Below the pieces are notes generated by a model. It was not told the origin of the DNA, made no database searches, and saw only the letters and a list, made by a program, of their open reading frames with translations. DNA of 64,000 nucleotides from CAIYRG01 sp036273455 (GTDB taxonomy: Bacteria > Pseudomonadota > Alphaproteobacteria > Micropepsales > Micropepsaceae), in NCBI GenBank assembly GCA_036273455.1, contig DASUHP010000041.1, positions 34,369 through 98,368 on the forward strand, given 5' to 3'. This document shows positions 15,135 to 31,186 of this stretch, piece by piece. The position numbers and the translations under genes are program-made. The first letter of the stretch is position 1. Every line of letters starts with the position of its first letter.

Positions 15135-16769
15135 CTACGCGAGTGGCATTGCGCGAGCGATGATTGCATCGACATCCGTGCTGTCGGCGAATGCGCCGTA
15201 AGTGAAATGAAGATCGTCGCCGAGTCGCGACGCACAAAACAGATCCGCGTCCGCCGGCGGCGCATAGCGCAACATCAGACTCGCTTCGAGCAGTACGGCA
15301 ATACGTTCGGAGATTCGGCGAGCGTTTTCTTCGCCGGCATTGTTGAATAAAGAGGTCAGACCCGAAATGGCTTTGTCGAAATGCCGGTTCGCGCCTGCGG
15401 CGAGCTTCAGTTCCGAAAGCAACACATCCATCGCGCCACTATGGCGTGCCATCGCTCGAAGCACGTCGAGGCAGATGACATTTCCGGAACCCTCCCAGAT
15501 TCCGTTCAGCGGCGCCTGGCGATAAAACCGGGCAATCGGCCATTCTTCGACGTAACCACCGCCACCGTGGCACTCCATACATTCCGCGACGTGGCCGACG
15601 ACGCGCTTGTTCAGCCAGAATTTGGCGATCGGAGTGGCGAGGCGGGAAAAGAGCTGCTGCGATTCGTCATGCTGCATTTCATCGAAGCTCCGCGACAGCC
15701 GGAAAGCGAGCATGGTGGCTGCTTCGGCCTCAACGGCGAGGTCGGCCATAACACGGCGCATCAGCGGCTGATCGATCAGCAGCTTGCCGAAGGCGCTCCG
15801 GTGCGACGTATGCCACACCGCCTGCGCGAGAGCCGTTTGCATGAAAGCTGCGGGCGCGACAGCGCAGTCGAGCCGCGTGTGATGCACCATATCTATCAGG
15901 GTACGAATCCCCCGGCCTTCTTCACCGATCAGCACCGCTTCGGCCCCGTGATATTCGATCTCGGACGACGCGTTCGCACGGTCGCCGAGCTTGTCCTTTA
16001 AACGTATGAGGTGAATGCCGTTGTGCTTCCCGTCGCGGCGCATCCGCGGCGCCAGAAAGCAGGTCAGACCATTGGAGGTCTGCGCCAGCGTCAGGAACGC
16101 GTCCGACATCGGCGCGGAGCAGAACCATTTGTGTCCGTCCAGCCGATACCAGCCGCTATCCAGCGGCTCTGCCCGCGTGGTGTTTGCGCGCAGGTCGGAC
16201 CCACCCTGTTTCTCGGTCATCGCCATACCCACCGTCACGCCACGTTTCATACCTGCCTGACGCATGGATGGATCGTATTCGGCAGCGGCGATCGCCGGGA
16301 TCCATTCCGCTGCCGTTTCGGGTGCATGCTTCAGCGCTGCCGGAGCGGCATAGGTCATGGTCACAGGACAGCATGTGGATGGTTCGACTTTGGCGAGGAT
16401 ATATTCAAGCGCCGCATGCAGGGTATGGCCGCACCGCTCGCCCCGCCATGGCGCGGCCGAAGTTCCGCACCTAAGCGCCTCACTCATCACCGCGTGATAG
16501 GCGGGGTGGTATTCCACGCAATCAATGCGCCGGCCGTAGCGGTCATGGCTACGCAGTTCCGGCGTATGCCGATGGATCGTCGCAGCCATCTCCCACATTC
16601 CCGCGGCCCCCATGGCGGCGCCGAATTCATCCAGGCGTGCTGTTTCGATCGCCGGCCCTTCGCGTTGGATCGCCTCGGTCAGCACGCGGTCGCCGGCGAA
16701 AAGGTTGATGTTCTCGAAGCGCGGGGGCTGGTTGGCCACGTCGTCCGTGCACGTTCCATTCTTTCTCAT
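15135..16769 (-). CDS. aidB: AidB-type acyl-CoA dehydrogenase family flavoprotein
   Basis: A 544-residue protein of the acyl-CoA dehydrogenase fold. The long N-terminal segment (NQPPRFENINLFAGDRVL), the MTEKQGGSDLRANTT flavin-region motif and ECHGGGGYVEEWPIAR near the C-terminus match AidB of the alkylation-damage response and its relatives. The length fits E. coli AidB (541), longer than ordinary acyl-CoA dehydrogenases (about 380). AidB binds FAD and DNA; its physiological substrate is unclear. The gene is alone, convergent with parC and divergent from the L,D-transpeptidase gene. No Ada box was identified in the 122-base upstream gap. Confidence 0.88.
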   Translation of the reverse strand: MRKNGTCTDDVANQPPRFENINLFAGDRVLTEAIQREGPAIETARLDEFGAAMGAAGMWEMAATIHRHTPELRSHDRYGRRIDCVEYHPAYHAVMSEALRCGTSAAPWRGERCGHTLHAALEYILAKVEPSTCCPVTMTYAAPAALKHAPETAAEWIPAIAAAEYDPSMRQAGMKRGVTVGMAMTEKQGGSDLRANTTRAEPLDSGWYRLDGHKWFCSAPMSDAFLTLAQTSNGLTCFLAPRMRRDGKHNGIHLIRLKDKLGDRANASSEIEYHGAEAVLIGEEGRGIRTLIDMVHHTRLDCAVAPAAFMQTALAQAVWHTSHRSAFGKLLIDQPLMRRVMADLAVEAEAATMLAFRLSRSFDEMQHDESQQLFSRLATPIAKFWLNKRVVGHVAECMECHGGGGYVEEWPIARFYRQAPLNGIWEGSGNVICLDVLRAMARHSGAMDVLLSELKLAAGANRHFDKAISGLTSLFNNAGEENARRISERIAVLLEASLMLRYAPPADADLFCASRLGDDLHFTYGAFADSTDVDAIIARAMPLA

Positions 16770-16891
16770 GTGCTTAAGCCCAAGCCTTCGGATGACACAG
16801 TTTGGTCACGGCAACCCATCGGAGCAATGCGCATTTACGGTAACGGAGATGAGAGGAGATCACGCGCAAATTCAGTCGCGCGATTGCCGTC

Positions 16892-17710
16892 ATGCAGGTC
16901 GTACGCAGTCTGTTATTTGCACTGGCAATATGTGCAGTAGCGCCCATTGCCGGTCAGTCTGCCACTGCGGCACCGAGACATGAAGAGAGCTTCACGCCGG
17001 TTCCACTGTCGCACGCGTCCGCAGATGCGAAAACGCTGTGGTCAAGGCTCAAATCCGGACTTTCTCCCGAGCTGTACACGAACTTTGACCTGTTCATTTA
17101 CGTGAACAAGGCTGAGCAGGGTCCCTGGGCTCAGCACCTCTACGCCTTCGCCAAACCGTCGGGGCTAAATCCCGATGCCGAAATGATCTTGATGATGGAC
17201 ACGGCTGCATCCACCGGCCGCGAGACAATGGAGCACGCGAAAGACGGCCAGTTTGTTTCAACGGCGACACCGGCCGGCTTCTATGAACTCGACCCGCAAC
17301 GTTTCGAGACCGGCCACCATTCCCGGCAGTGGCAGGAAGACATGCCGAATTCCATGTTCTTCAACTGGCAGAATAAAGGCGTGCAAACCGGGCTTGCCAT
17401 CCATGGCGTCAGCGACGCGCCTTCCATCGCGGCGCTCGGGCATCGCGCGAGCGCCGGGTGTGTTCAGATTTCGCTGGATGCTTCGCGCGAGTTGTTCAAC
17501 TTCATCACTGGCGATTTCGAAGGAGAGGTCGGCCAGTTTGCCTATGACAAGAAAAAGCGGACCATCAGCAACACCGGCGAATTCGCGCGCGGGGCAGACG
17601 GCAAAATCGTCATGGCCCATGGCTATCGGGTGCTCGTCATTGTTGAGGATCTGGAGAACGGCCTCCTGACCTCGCAGCTTGCCACTCCGCAAATGAGCCA
17701 CCAGGGGTGA
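16892..17710 (+). CDS. L,D-transpeptidase (YkuD domain), secreted
   Basis: A 272-residue exported protein with a signal peptide of about 26 residues (LLFALAICAVAPIAG, cleavage near ATAA). The YkuD catalytic region has H171 (LAIHGVSDAP) and the nucleophile C190 in RASAGCVQIS. Such enzymes make 3-3 peptidoglycan cross-links or attach proteins to peptidoglycan in the periplasm. The residue usually written as His in the SHGC motif is Ala here (SAGC), though spacing and the Cys are kept. The long insert with MMDTAASTGRE resembles L,D-transpeptidases with murein-related roles. The start has a poor ribosome-binding site. Confidence 0.87.
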   Translation: MQVVRSLLFALAICAVAPIAGQSATAAPRHEESFTPVPLSHASADAKTLWSRLKSGLSPELYTNFDLFIYVNKAEQGPWAQHLYAFAKPSGLNPDAEMILMMDTAASTGRETMEHAKDGQFVSTATPAGFYELDPQRFETGHHSRQWQEDMPNSMFFNWQNKGVQTGLAIHGVSDAPSIAALGHRASAGCVQISLDASRELFNFITGDFEGEVGQFAYDKKKRTISNTGEFARGADGKIVMAHGYRVLVIVEDLENGLLTSQLATPQMSHQG

Positions 17711-17753
17711 ACCCCGGCCGCCCGGCCATTCCGTCGGTTCAGGCGATTTCCGG

Positions 17754-17837
17754 TCAGGCGTGCCCGCTTATAAGCCAGATAATGATGATGATCGGGATGG
17801 GAATCCCAATCAGCCATAGCAACAGTGAGCGCATCAT
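17754..17837 (-). CDS. 27-residue hydrophobic membrane peptide
   Basis: The complement encodes MMRSLLLWLIGIPIP, then a run of Ile and Trp, ending LISGHA before TGA. It is a basic start followed by one hydrophobic helix with a Gly-Ile-Pro-Ile-Pro kink, much like very short single-pass proteins I recall from other alphaproteobacteria, though no function is known to me. A GAGAG sequence lies seven bases upstream of the first ATG, and a second ATG follows directly. It is far too short for ordinary gene callers. It lies between the L,D-transpeptidase and rlmB. Confidence 0.6.
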   Translation of the reverse strand: MMRSLLLWLIGIPIPIIIIIWLISGHA

Positions 17838-17903
17838 TGAGCTCTCGAGTTTCGCGGATAGGTAAATAAGGCTGACCACAACTCTGTTCCCGGTACTGAG
17901 CAA

Positions 17904-18692
17904 TTATTTCGCAGAACGTGCGATCTCGTAAAGGGCGATCGCCGCCGCGTTCGACACGTTCAGGCTCTCGATTTTGCCACGCATGGGAATATGGGCGGTG
18001 ATGTCGCAGCGCTCGCGGACCAAACGCCGGACGCCACTGCCTTCCGCCCCGAGTACGAGGGCGACATCATTTCCATTGAGCGCTGCACGGATGTCCTCAG
18101 GTCCATCCGCGGCCAGCGCAATGCGCCAGATGCCGAACCTGGCCATATCCTCCAGAGCACGGGCGATGTTCACGACCGTAATACGGGGGATCTGATCCAG
18201 CGCGCCCGATGCCGCCTTGGCGAGCACGCCGGATTCGGGCGGCGAGTGCCGCGCCTGCACGACCACCCCGGTGAAACCAAATGCCGCAGCCGAGCGAAGG
18301 ATCGCTCCCTCGTTGTGGGGGTCGGTGATTTGGTCGAGGACTGCGAACCGCCGGGTCCCGGGGGGGCTGGTTTCAATCACTTCGTCGAGATCGCGTTCGG
18401 GCAGGGGTTCGCATAACAGCGCAACGCCCTGATGGACGGCATCTTTCGGAAGCGCCTGCGCGATCTTTTGCGGATTGCAAATCTCCGTGGGAACTTCGCC
18501 CAGAACTCCTTCCAGCTTGGGCGCGACGGCTTCCGCCAGTAAGGCGCGGGTGATTGTCCGCGTCGGGTTTCCAAGCGCCGCCCGCGCGGCGTGGAAGCCA
18601 TAGAGCCAATAGCCTCGTCCCGATAGCGCTCTGCGCTGGTCAATACGAGAGGGACGATCCCGGTGGGTCATTCGCGAGCCAAAAGCACGCAT
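17904..18692 (-). CDS. rlmB: 23S rRNA (guanosine-2'-O-)-methyltransferase RlmB / TrmH family
   Basis: A 262-residue SpoU/TrmH-type methyltransferase. The N-terminal substrate-binding domain (GYWLYGFHAARAAL) is followed by the knotted SPOUT domain with motif 1 DQITDPHNEGAILRSA, motif 2 LVLGAEGSGVRRLV and motif 3 IPMRGKIESLNVSNAAAIALYE. Motif content and the N-terminal domain best fit RlmB, which methylates G2251 of 23S rRNA. I chose the ATG at 18692 because it has GGAG eight bases upstream; ATGs at 18671 and 18749 are alternatives. It is transcribed divergently from the tRNA-secE operon. Confidence 0.92.
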   Translation of the reverse strand: MRAFGSRMTHRDRPSRIDQRRALSGRGYWLYGFHAARAALGNPTRTITRALLAEAVAPKLEGVLGEVPTEICNPQKIAQALPKDAVHQGVALLCEPLPERDLDEVIETSPPGTRRFAVLDQITDPHNEGAILRSAAAFGFTGVVVQARHSPPESGVLAKAASGALDQIPRITVVNIARALEDMARFGIWRIALAADGPEDIRAALNGNDVALVLGAEGSGVRRLVRERCDITAHIPMRGKIESLNVSNAAAIALYEIARSAK

Positions 18693-18769
18693 TTCGTGGC
18701 TCCACAAGGGCTTCCTTTGACAAGTTCCGCCGCACGTTGAAAGCGTCACCTATGCCAGCGATTATCCTG

Positions 18770-18798
18770 TTGACAGCAGCAAACATTTAACCAATATG
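18770..18798 (+). promoter_or_regulatory. Candidate promoter for the tRNA-secE-nusG operon
   Basis: A perfect -35 TTGACA (18770-18775) is followed after 17 bases by AATATG (18793-18798), a weak -10. It lies in the divergent gap between rlmB and tRNA-Tyr. Confidence 0.42.
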
Positions 18799-18836
18799 CG
18801 CGGTCCGCAGACTTCCTCCGGAGCAGAATGCGCTTG

Positions 18837-18870
18837 CCGGCTGTCATGTCTATTTGTCAGCCGGTTTTTT
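18837..18870 (+). terminator. Intrinsic-terminator-like hairpin ahead of the tRNA-Tyr gene
   Basis: CCGGCTG (18837-18843) pairs with CAGCCGG (18858-18864) and is followed directly by six T (18865-18870). The T-tract places it on the plus strand, downstream of the candidate promoter and 57 bases upstream of tRNA-Tyr. No open reading frame ends before it. It may end a short leader RNA or an sRNA. Confidence 0.6.
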
Positions 18871-18927
18871 GGCATGAACTTAGGGCGAATGCGGCCAGGG
18901 TGCAGGGATTTAGACGCCATCTTCAAC

Positions 18928-19012
18928 GGGGGAGTGTCCCGAGCGGCAAAGGGGGCGGACTGTAAATCCGCTGGCGCAGCCTTCGTAGGTTCGAGTCCTA
19001 CCTCCCCCACCA
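18928..19012 (+). tRNA. tRNA-Tyr (GTA), CCA encoded
   Basis: An 85-base class II tRNA. The acceptor GGGGGAG pairs with CTCCCCC, the anticodon loop CTGTAAA carries GTA, and the T arm is TAGGTTCGAGTCCTA. A variable arm is present, and the 3' end is A followed by encoded CCA. It is first of three tRNA genes before secE. Confidence 0.96.
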
Positions 19013-19207
19013 GCCTTCGCTCGAGAAGCGAGTGACGGCTGCCGCGCCGAAGCACGGGTGAGTTACGGCGAGCTACGGCTCGGCAAGCGGCCAGAGTTCC
19101 GAGGTTCTATTCGGATTGGTCCGCCAGTCGAAGAGGAACGGATCGAAGAAAGGGAGTGGGTCTGAAACTTGACGGTCAACCCGATGTGCGTTGGCCGCGA
19201 ACGGGCC

Positions 19208-19281
19208 GCGGGTGTAGCTCAATGGTAGAGCAGCAGCCTTCCAAGCTGAATACGAGGGTTCGATTCCCTTCACCCGCTCCA
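19208..19281 (+). tRNA. tRNA-Gly (TCC), CCA encoded
   Basis: A 74-base tRNA. Acceptor GCGGGTG pairs with CACCCGC, the D arm is GCTCAATGGTAGAGC, the anticodon stem-loop CAGCCTTCCAAGCTG matches tRNA-Gly reading GGA, and the T loop is TTCGATT. It lies 195 bases after tRNA-Tyr. Confidence 0.96.
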
Positions 19282-19336
19282 GAATACCGCCGCTGACCGT
19301 CACCACGGAGGCCGCGGACAGGTTGGTTGAATGCAC

Positions 19337-19412
<76 letters not shown>

Positions 19413-19437
19413 GACTATCGCGACGAGTACGGAACAA

Positions 19438-19677
19438 ATGGCAGACGAAACATCGAGAGAACTGACGCCCGCCCCCGGCGGACCGAGACGCGGCGGGCCG
19501 GTACAGTTCTTTCAGGAAGTCCGGCGCGAGACCTCGAAAGTCACGTGGCCAACCTGGCGGGAGACCTATCTCACCACGATCATGGTCATCATCATGGTGG
19601 TGGTGACCATGGTGTTTTTCGCGGTGGTCGATTACGGGCTTGGCGTTTTGCTCAACTTCCTGTTGGGCATCCGCTGA
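19438..19677 (+). CDS. secE: Preprotein translocase subunit SecE
   Basis: A 79-residue inner-membrane protein that clamps SecY in the SecYEG channel. The amphipathic QFFQEVRRETSKVTWPTWRE segment before the single membrane helix (IMVIIMVVVTMVFFAVVDYGL) is the SecE signature. It is the short, one-helix type typical of alphaproteobacteria. The frame is open through tRNA-Trp upstream, so the start is set at the ATG at 19438. It is followed 23 bases later by nusG, the usual pair. Confidence 0.96.
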   Translation: MADETSRELTPAPGGPRRGGPVQFFQEVRRETSKVTWPTWRETYLTTIMVIIMVVVTMVFFAVVDYGLGVLLNFLLGIR

Positions 19678-19700
19678 CGGGCCGGAGGATGCAAGACAAC

Positions 19701-20231
19701 ATGACGGCGCATTGGTACATCGTGCACACCTATTCCAACTTCGAGAAGAAGGCAGCGGAGGAGATCAAGCGTCAGGCGCAGATCCAGGGGCTGAATGATC
19801 TGATCGAAGAGGTGATGGTTCCGACGGAGGAAATCGTCGAGATCCGCCGCGGGCATAAAATCAACGCCGAGCGCAAGTTCTTGCCGGGCTACATTCTGGT
19901 GCGCGCCGATTTGACGAACGAAGCCTACCACCTGATCAAAAATGTGCCCAAAGTTACAGGCTTTCTTGGTCAGAACAACAAACCCATGCCGCTCCGCCAA
20001 ACCGAGGTGGACCGCATACTGAACCAGGTTCAGGAGGGAGCAGAGCGTCCGAAGCCGTCGATCACCTTCGAAGTGGGTGAGCAGGTGCGCGTTGCCGATG
20101 GGCCGTTCACTTCGTTCAACGGCACGGTGGAAGAAGTGGATGAGGACCGCTCCCGGCTGAAGGTTGCCGTGTCGATTTTCGGCCGGGCAACACCGGTCGA
20201 ACTGGAGTTTGCCCAAGTCGAGAAAATCTAA
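19701..20231 (+). CDS. nusG: Transcription termination/antitermination factor NusG
   Basis: A 176-residue factor that binds RNA polymerase beta-prime with its NGN domain and couples transcription to Rho or ribosomal S10 through its KOW domain. The start HWYIVHTYSNFEKKAAEEI and the KOW segment (GEQVRVADGPFTSFNGTVEEVD) are typical. GGAGG at 19684-19688 abuts an ATG at 19689 and lies 12 bases before the ATG at 19701. The downstream one matches the usual NusG start (MTAHWY), so I use it; the upstream one would add four residues. Confidence 0.96.
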   Translation: MTAHWYIVHTYSNFEKKAAEEIKRQAQIQGLNDLIEEVMVPTEEIVEIRRGHKINAERKFLPGYILVRADLTNEAYHLIKNVPKVTGFLGQNNKPMPLRQTEVDRILNQVQEGAERPKPSITFEVGEQVRVADGPFTSFNGTVEEVDEDRSRLKVAVSIFGRATPVELEFAQVEKI

Positions 20232-20312
20232 CCCCGGCGGGTTTCGGCCGGATCATGCGGAAGGTCCTCGCCGGACCGTCACGACCGCGAACGCCAAAGG
20301 AGGGCGTGTTCG

Positions 20313-20741
20313 ATGGCGAAGAAAGTTGTCGGCTATATCAAACTGCAGGTGCCTGCGGGCTCCGCCAATCCGTCGCCCCCAATCGGGCCGGCGCTGGGTC
20401 AGCGCGGACTGAACATCATGGAGTTCTGCAAGGCGTTCAACGCCAAAACCCAGGATCAGGAAAAAGGCATGCCGATCCCGGTGACCATCACCGTGTTTTC
20501 GGACAAGTCGTTCACATTCGAAATGAAGACGCCCCCCGCGTCGCACTTCCTTAAGAAGGCGGCGAAACTGGATGGCGGGTCGAAGGCGCCGGGCCGCGAT
20601 TTCAAGGGCGTGGTCACCATGGCGCAGGTGCGCACCATTGCCGAAGCCAAGATGAAAGACCTGAACGCGAATGACGTGGAGGCGGCCATGAAGATGATCG
20701 TCGGGTCGGCACGGTCCATGGGAATCGAAGTGAGGGGCTGA
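20313..20741 (+). CDS. rplK: Large ribosomal subunit protein L11
   Basis: A 142-residue protein of the GTPase-associated centre that binds 23S rRNA helices 43-44 and is needed for ribosome-bound ppGpp synthesis. The N-terminus VGYIKLQVPAGSANPSPPIGPALGQ with its Pro-rich hinge and the C-terminal RNA-binding domain ending GSARSMGIEVRG are standard. AAAGGAGG precedes the ATG at optimal distance. A short inverted repeat, GGTCC-N5-GGACC, lies about 40 bases upstream in the leader. It is two bases from rplA. Confidence 0.97.
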   Translation: MAKKVVGYIKLQVPAGSANPSPPIGPALGQRGLNIMEFCKAFNAKTQDQEKGMPIPVTITVFSDKSFTFEMKTPPASHFLKKAAKLDGGSKAPGRDFKGVVTMAQVRTIAEAKMKDLNANDVEAAMKMIVGSARSMGIEVRG

Positions 20742-20743
20742 TC

Positions 20744-21451
20744 ATGGCGAAGGCAGGAAAGCGTATTCGTACGGCGCGCGAGGGCATAGACGCGGTGAAA
20801 GCCTATCCGCTGGATGAGGCGGTGAAGCTGCTTAAGGCCCGCGCCAGGGCCAAATTCGACGAGACTATCGAAGTGGCGATCAATCTCGGTGTCGATCCGC
20901 GCCATGCCGACCAGATGGTGCGCGGCGTGGTTTCGCTGCCCAACGGCACCGGCCGTTCGGCGCGGGTTGCGGTTTTCGCCAAAGGTCCGAAGGCGGACGA
21001 AGCACGCAAAGCCGGCGCCGATATCGTCGGGGCGGAAGATCTGGCCGAGCAGGTGCAGAAGGGCGAAATCAATTTCGATCGCTGCATCGCAACGCCGGAC
21101 ATGATGGGCGTCGTCGGCCGCCTGGGAAAAGTGCTGGGGCCCCGTGGCCTCATGCCCAATCCCAAAGTCGGCACAGTGACCATGGATGTCACCCAGGCGG
21201 TGAAGGATGCCAAAGGCGGTGCGGTCGAGTTCCGCGTCGAAAAGGCGGGCATCGTTCATGCCGGCGTCGGAAAGGCGAGCTTCGACGAAGCGAAGATCAG
21301 CGAAAACGTTCGCGCGCTCATCGACTCGGTTGTGCGCGCCAAACCGTCAGGCGCCAAAGGGCACTATCTGAAGAAGATTTCCATCAGCTCGACCATGGGT
21401 CCCGGAATCAAGATATCGCTCGATTCCGTCGGCCATGCCGGGATGGTGTAA
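20744..21451 (+). CDS. rplA: Large ribosomal subunit protein L1
   Basis: A 235-residue protein of the mobile L1 stalk that helps move deacylated tRNA out of the E site; in other bacteria L1 represses its own rplK-rplA mRNA. Family segments seen: DETIEVAINLGVDPRHADQ, RGVVSLPNGTG, LGPRGLMPNPKVGT and the closing KKISISSTMGPGIKI. Length is normal. It follows rplK by two bases. The next 331 bases hold no gene, but a palindromic element and the rplJ leader. Confidence 0.97.
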   Translation: MAKAGKRIRTAREGIDAVKAYPLDEAVKLLKARARAKFDETIEVAINLGVDPRHADQMVRGVVSLPNGTGRSARVAVFAKGPKADEARKAGADIVGAEDLAEQVQKGEINFDRCIATPDMMGVVGRLGKVLGPRGLMPNPKVGTVTMDVTQAVKDAKGGAVEFRVEKAGIVHAGVGKASFDEAKISENVRALIDSVVRAKPSGAKGHYLKKISISSTMGPGIKISLDSVGHAGMV

Positions 21452-21459
21452 CCGAAATT

Positions 21460-21514
21460 CCTCCCCCGTTTCTTACGGGGAGGTGTCGCGCCGCCGGGCG
21501 GCGCGACAGAGGGG
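21460..21514. repeat. Mosaic palindromic element between rplA and rplJ
   Basis: CCTCCCCC...ACGGGGAGG forms an outer hairpin. It is followed by a perfect 11-bp palindromic arm pair GTCGCGCCGCC/GGCGGCGCGAC with one base between, and then a GAGGGGG tail. The same architecture (CCTCCCC stem, inner GC-rich hairpin, GGGG-rich tail) recurs downstream of rpoC and between rpoA and rplQ. Confidence 0.65.
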
Positions 21515-21552
21515 GCCGCAGTGTCAGGGCGGCCCTGAGAAGGAGAATAGAG

Positions 21553-21776
21553 AGTTTCCGGCACGCGTGAGCCGGGAAAACCTGTCCAAGACCGCAGGTG
21601 TCCGTCAGTGGACGGACTTAATGACCTGCGCAGACGGGGCGAAAAGCCGGATCATGGGAGGAGAATCCCTGCCATTCGGGTTTGCCTTGGGACGGGGTGC
21701 CGCCGAAGCACATGCTTCCGTGGCTGGTCTTAAGGGAAGGTTTGGCGAACGCGGGCCGGACTTTCGATGTTAGGGA
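21553..21776 (+). promoter_or_regulatory. L10 (rplJ) mRNA leader, predicted autoregulatory structure
   Basis: A long untranslated stretch before rplJ. CGCAGGT (21593-21599) pairs with ACCTGCG (21624-21630), enclosing a second perfect stem GTCCGTC (21600-21606)/GACGGAC (21611-21617). The arrangement resembles L10-leader RNAs that bind the L10-(L12) complex to repress rplJL translation. A further hairpin, TTTCCGGC with GCCGGGAAA, lies just upstream near 21556-21579. Function is from family knowledge; the stems are seen directly. Confidence 0.7.
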
Positions 21777-21782
21777 GTGGGT

Positions 21783-22298
21783 ATGGACAGAACTCAAAAA
21801 GCGGAAATGGTCCAAAGCCTGAATGGGCTTTTTGCCGATGCCGGAGCTGTCATCGTCGCCCACTATAGCGGCATGACGGTGGCCCAAATGGGCGAACTGC
21901 GCCTGCGCCTGCGCAAGGCCGGAGCATCGTTCAGGGTGGCCAAAAACCGTCTCGCCGTGCGTGCGCTCGAAGGAACACCGGCCGCCGAAATCGCCGAGCT
22001 ATTCAAGGGACCAACCGGGATCGCCTATTCCGCCGATCCCATCGCGGCCCCGAAAGTCCTGGTCGCTTATGCGAAGGAAAATGAAAAGCTCAAGATTATC
22101 GGCGGTTTTGCCGTTGGCTCGGTGCTCAATCCGGAGGGGATCAGGTCGTTGGCCGAACTCCCGTCCCTGGATCAACTTCGAGGCAAGCTGCTTGGCCTGC
22201 TGCAGGCGCCCGCGACCAAAATCGCAGGAGTTCTGCAGGCACCTGCCGGCAATGTCGCGCGGGTGCTCGCGGCCTATGCAAAAAAGGAAGCGGCGTGA
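21783..22298 (+). CDS. rplJ: Large ribosomal subunit protein L10
   Basis: A 171-residue protein forming the base of the L12 stalk. The N-terminal rRNA-binding domain (MDRTQKAEMVQSLN, AVIVAHYSGMTVAQM, RVAKNRLAVRALEG) and the C-terminal helix that holds L12 dimers (LLQAPATKIAGVLQAPAGNVARVL) are recognisable. AGGGAG six bases before the ATG at 21783 supports this start over the GTG at 21777. The long leader suggests autogenous repression by L10-L12. Confidence 0.97.
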   Translation: MDRTQKAEMVQSLNGLFADAGAVIVAHYSGMTVAQMGELRLRLRKAGASFRVAKNRLAVRALEGTPAAEIAELFKGPTGIAYSADPIAAPKVLVAYAKENEKLKIIGGFAVGSVLNPEGIRSLAELPSLDQLRGKLLGLLQAPATKIAGVLQAPAGNVARVLAAYAKKEAA

Positions 22299-22346
22299 AC
22301 TGGCTCTGGTAAATCCACAATCAACTACCATATAGGAACCCGAAGA

Positions 22347-22727
22347 ATGGCAAATCTCCAACAGTTAGTAGACGAACTCTCGAAGCTCACCGTGATCGAG
22401 GCAGCTGAGCTGTCCAAGCTTCTTGAGGAAAAATGGGGCGTTTCTGCCGCGGCTCCGGTCGCGGTTGCGGCTGCCCCCGGTGCGGCAGGCGGTGCTGCAC
22501 CTGCAGCAGCGGAAAAGACCGAGTTCACCGTCGTGCTTGCGTCCGCCGGTGACAAGAAGATCAACGTGATCAAGGAAGTCCGCGCCATCACAGGACTTGG
22601 CCTCAAGGAAGCGAAAGACCTCGTTGAAGGCGCTCCCAAAGAGGTGAAGGCGGATGTGTCGAAGGACGAAGCTGAAAAGCTCAAAAAGCAGCTTGAGGAC
22701 GCAGGCGCGAAGGTCGAGCTGAAATAA
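22347..22727 (+). CDS. rplL: Large ribosomal subunit protein L7/L12
   Basis: A 126-residue stalk protein that recruits translational GTPases. The N-terminal dimerisation helix (LQQLVDELSKLTVIEAAELSKLLEEKWG), an Ala-rich hinge (AAPVAVAAAPGAAGG) and the C-terminal factor-binding domain (NVIKEVRAITGLGLKEAKDLVEGAP) are standard. It is separated from rpoB by a hairpin with a T-tract. Confidence 0.98.
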   Translation: MANLQQLVDELSKLTVIEAAELSKLLEEKWGVSAAAPVAVAAAPGAAGGAAPAAAEKTEFTVVLASAGDKKINVIKEVRAITGLGLKEAKDLVEGAPKEVKADVSKDEAEKLKKQLEDAGAKVELK

Positions 22728-22779
22728 GGAGGCGTGGCGGCTGGCCCTGGCTGACGCGCAATTTCGCTCATTTCCACTC

Positions 22780-22819
22780 TCCCCTGGAAACACCGGTTTC
22801 CGGGGGATGGGGTTTTTTT
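22780..22819 (+). terminator. Intrinsic terminator/attenuator between rplL and rpoB
   Basis: The arm at 22780-22791 (TCCCCTGGAAAC) pairs over 12 bp, with one G-T pair, with the arm at 22796-22807 around a four-base loop. Seven T (22813-22819) follow after a short GGGG. This is a strong intrinsic terminator shape located where ribosomal and polymerase expression are separated in other bacteria. Partial read-through into rpoBC is expected. Confidence 0.8.
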
Positions 22820-22850
22820 GTCCGGAACATAAAATCAACGGGAATCGCTC

Positions 22851-26933
<4,083 letters not shown>

Positions 26934-26988
26934 TTCTTCGATAGCCCGTCCGGAAAAAATGGCGGGCTTCTCCAGGAGAAGAGAAAAC

Positions 26989-31176
<4,188 letters not shown>

Positions 31177-31186
31177 TCGCTCACTT

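Noticed and set aside
18796..19035. Open frame across the tRNA-Tyr gene
   Set aside because: It overlaps a full tRNA and a terminator hairpin; no ribosome-binding site or domain.
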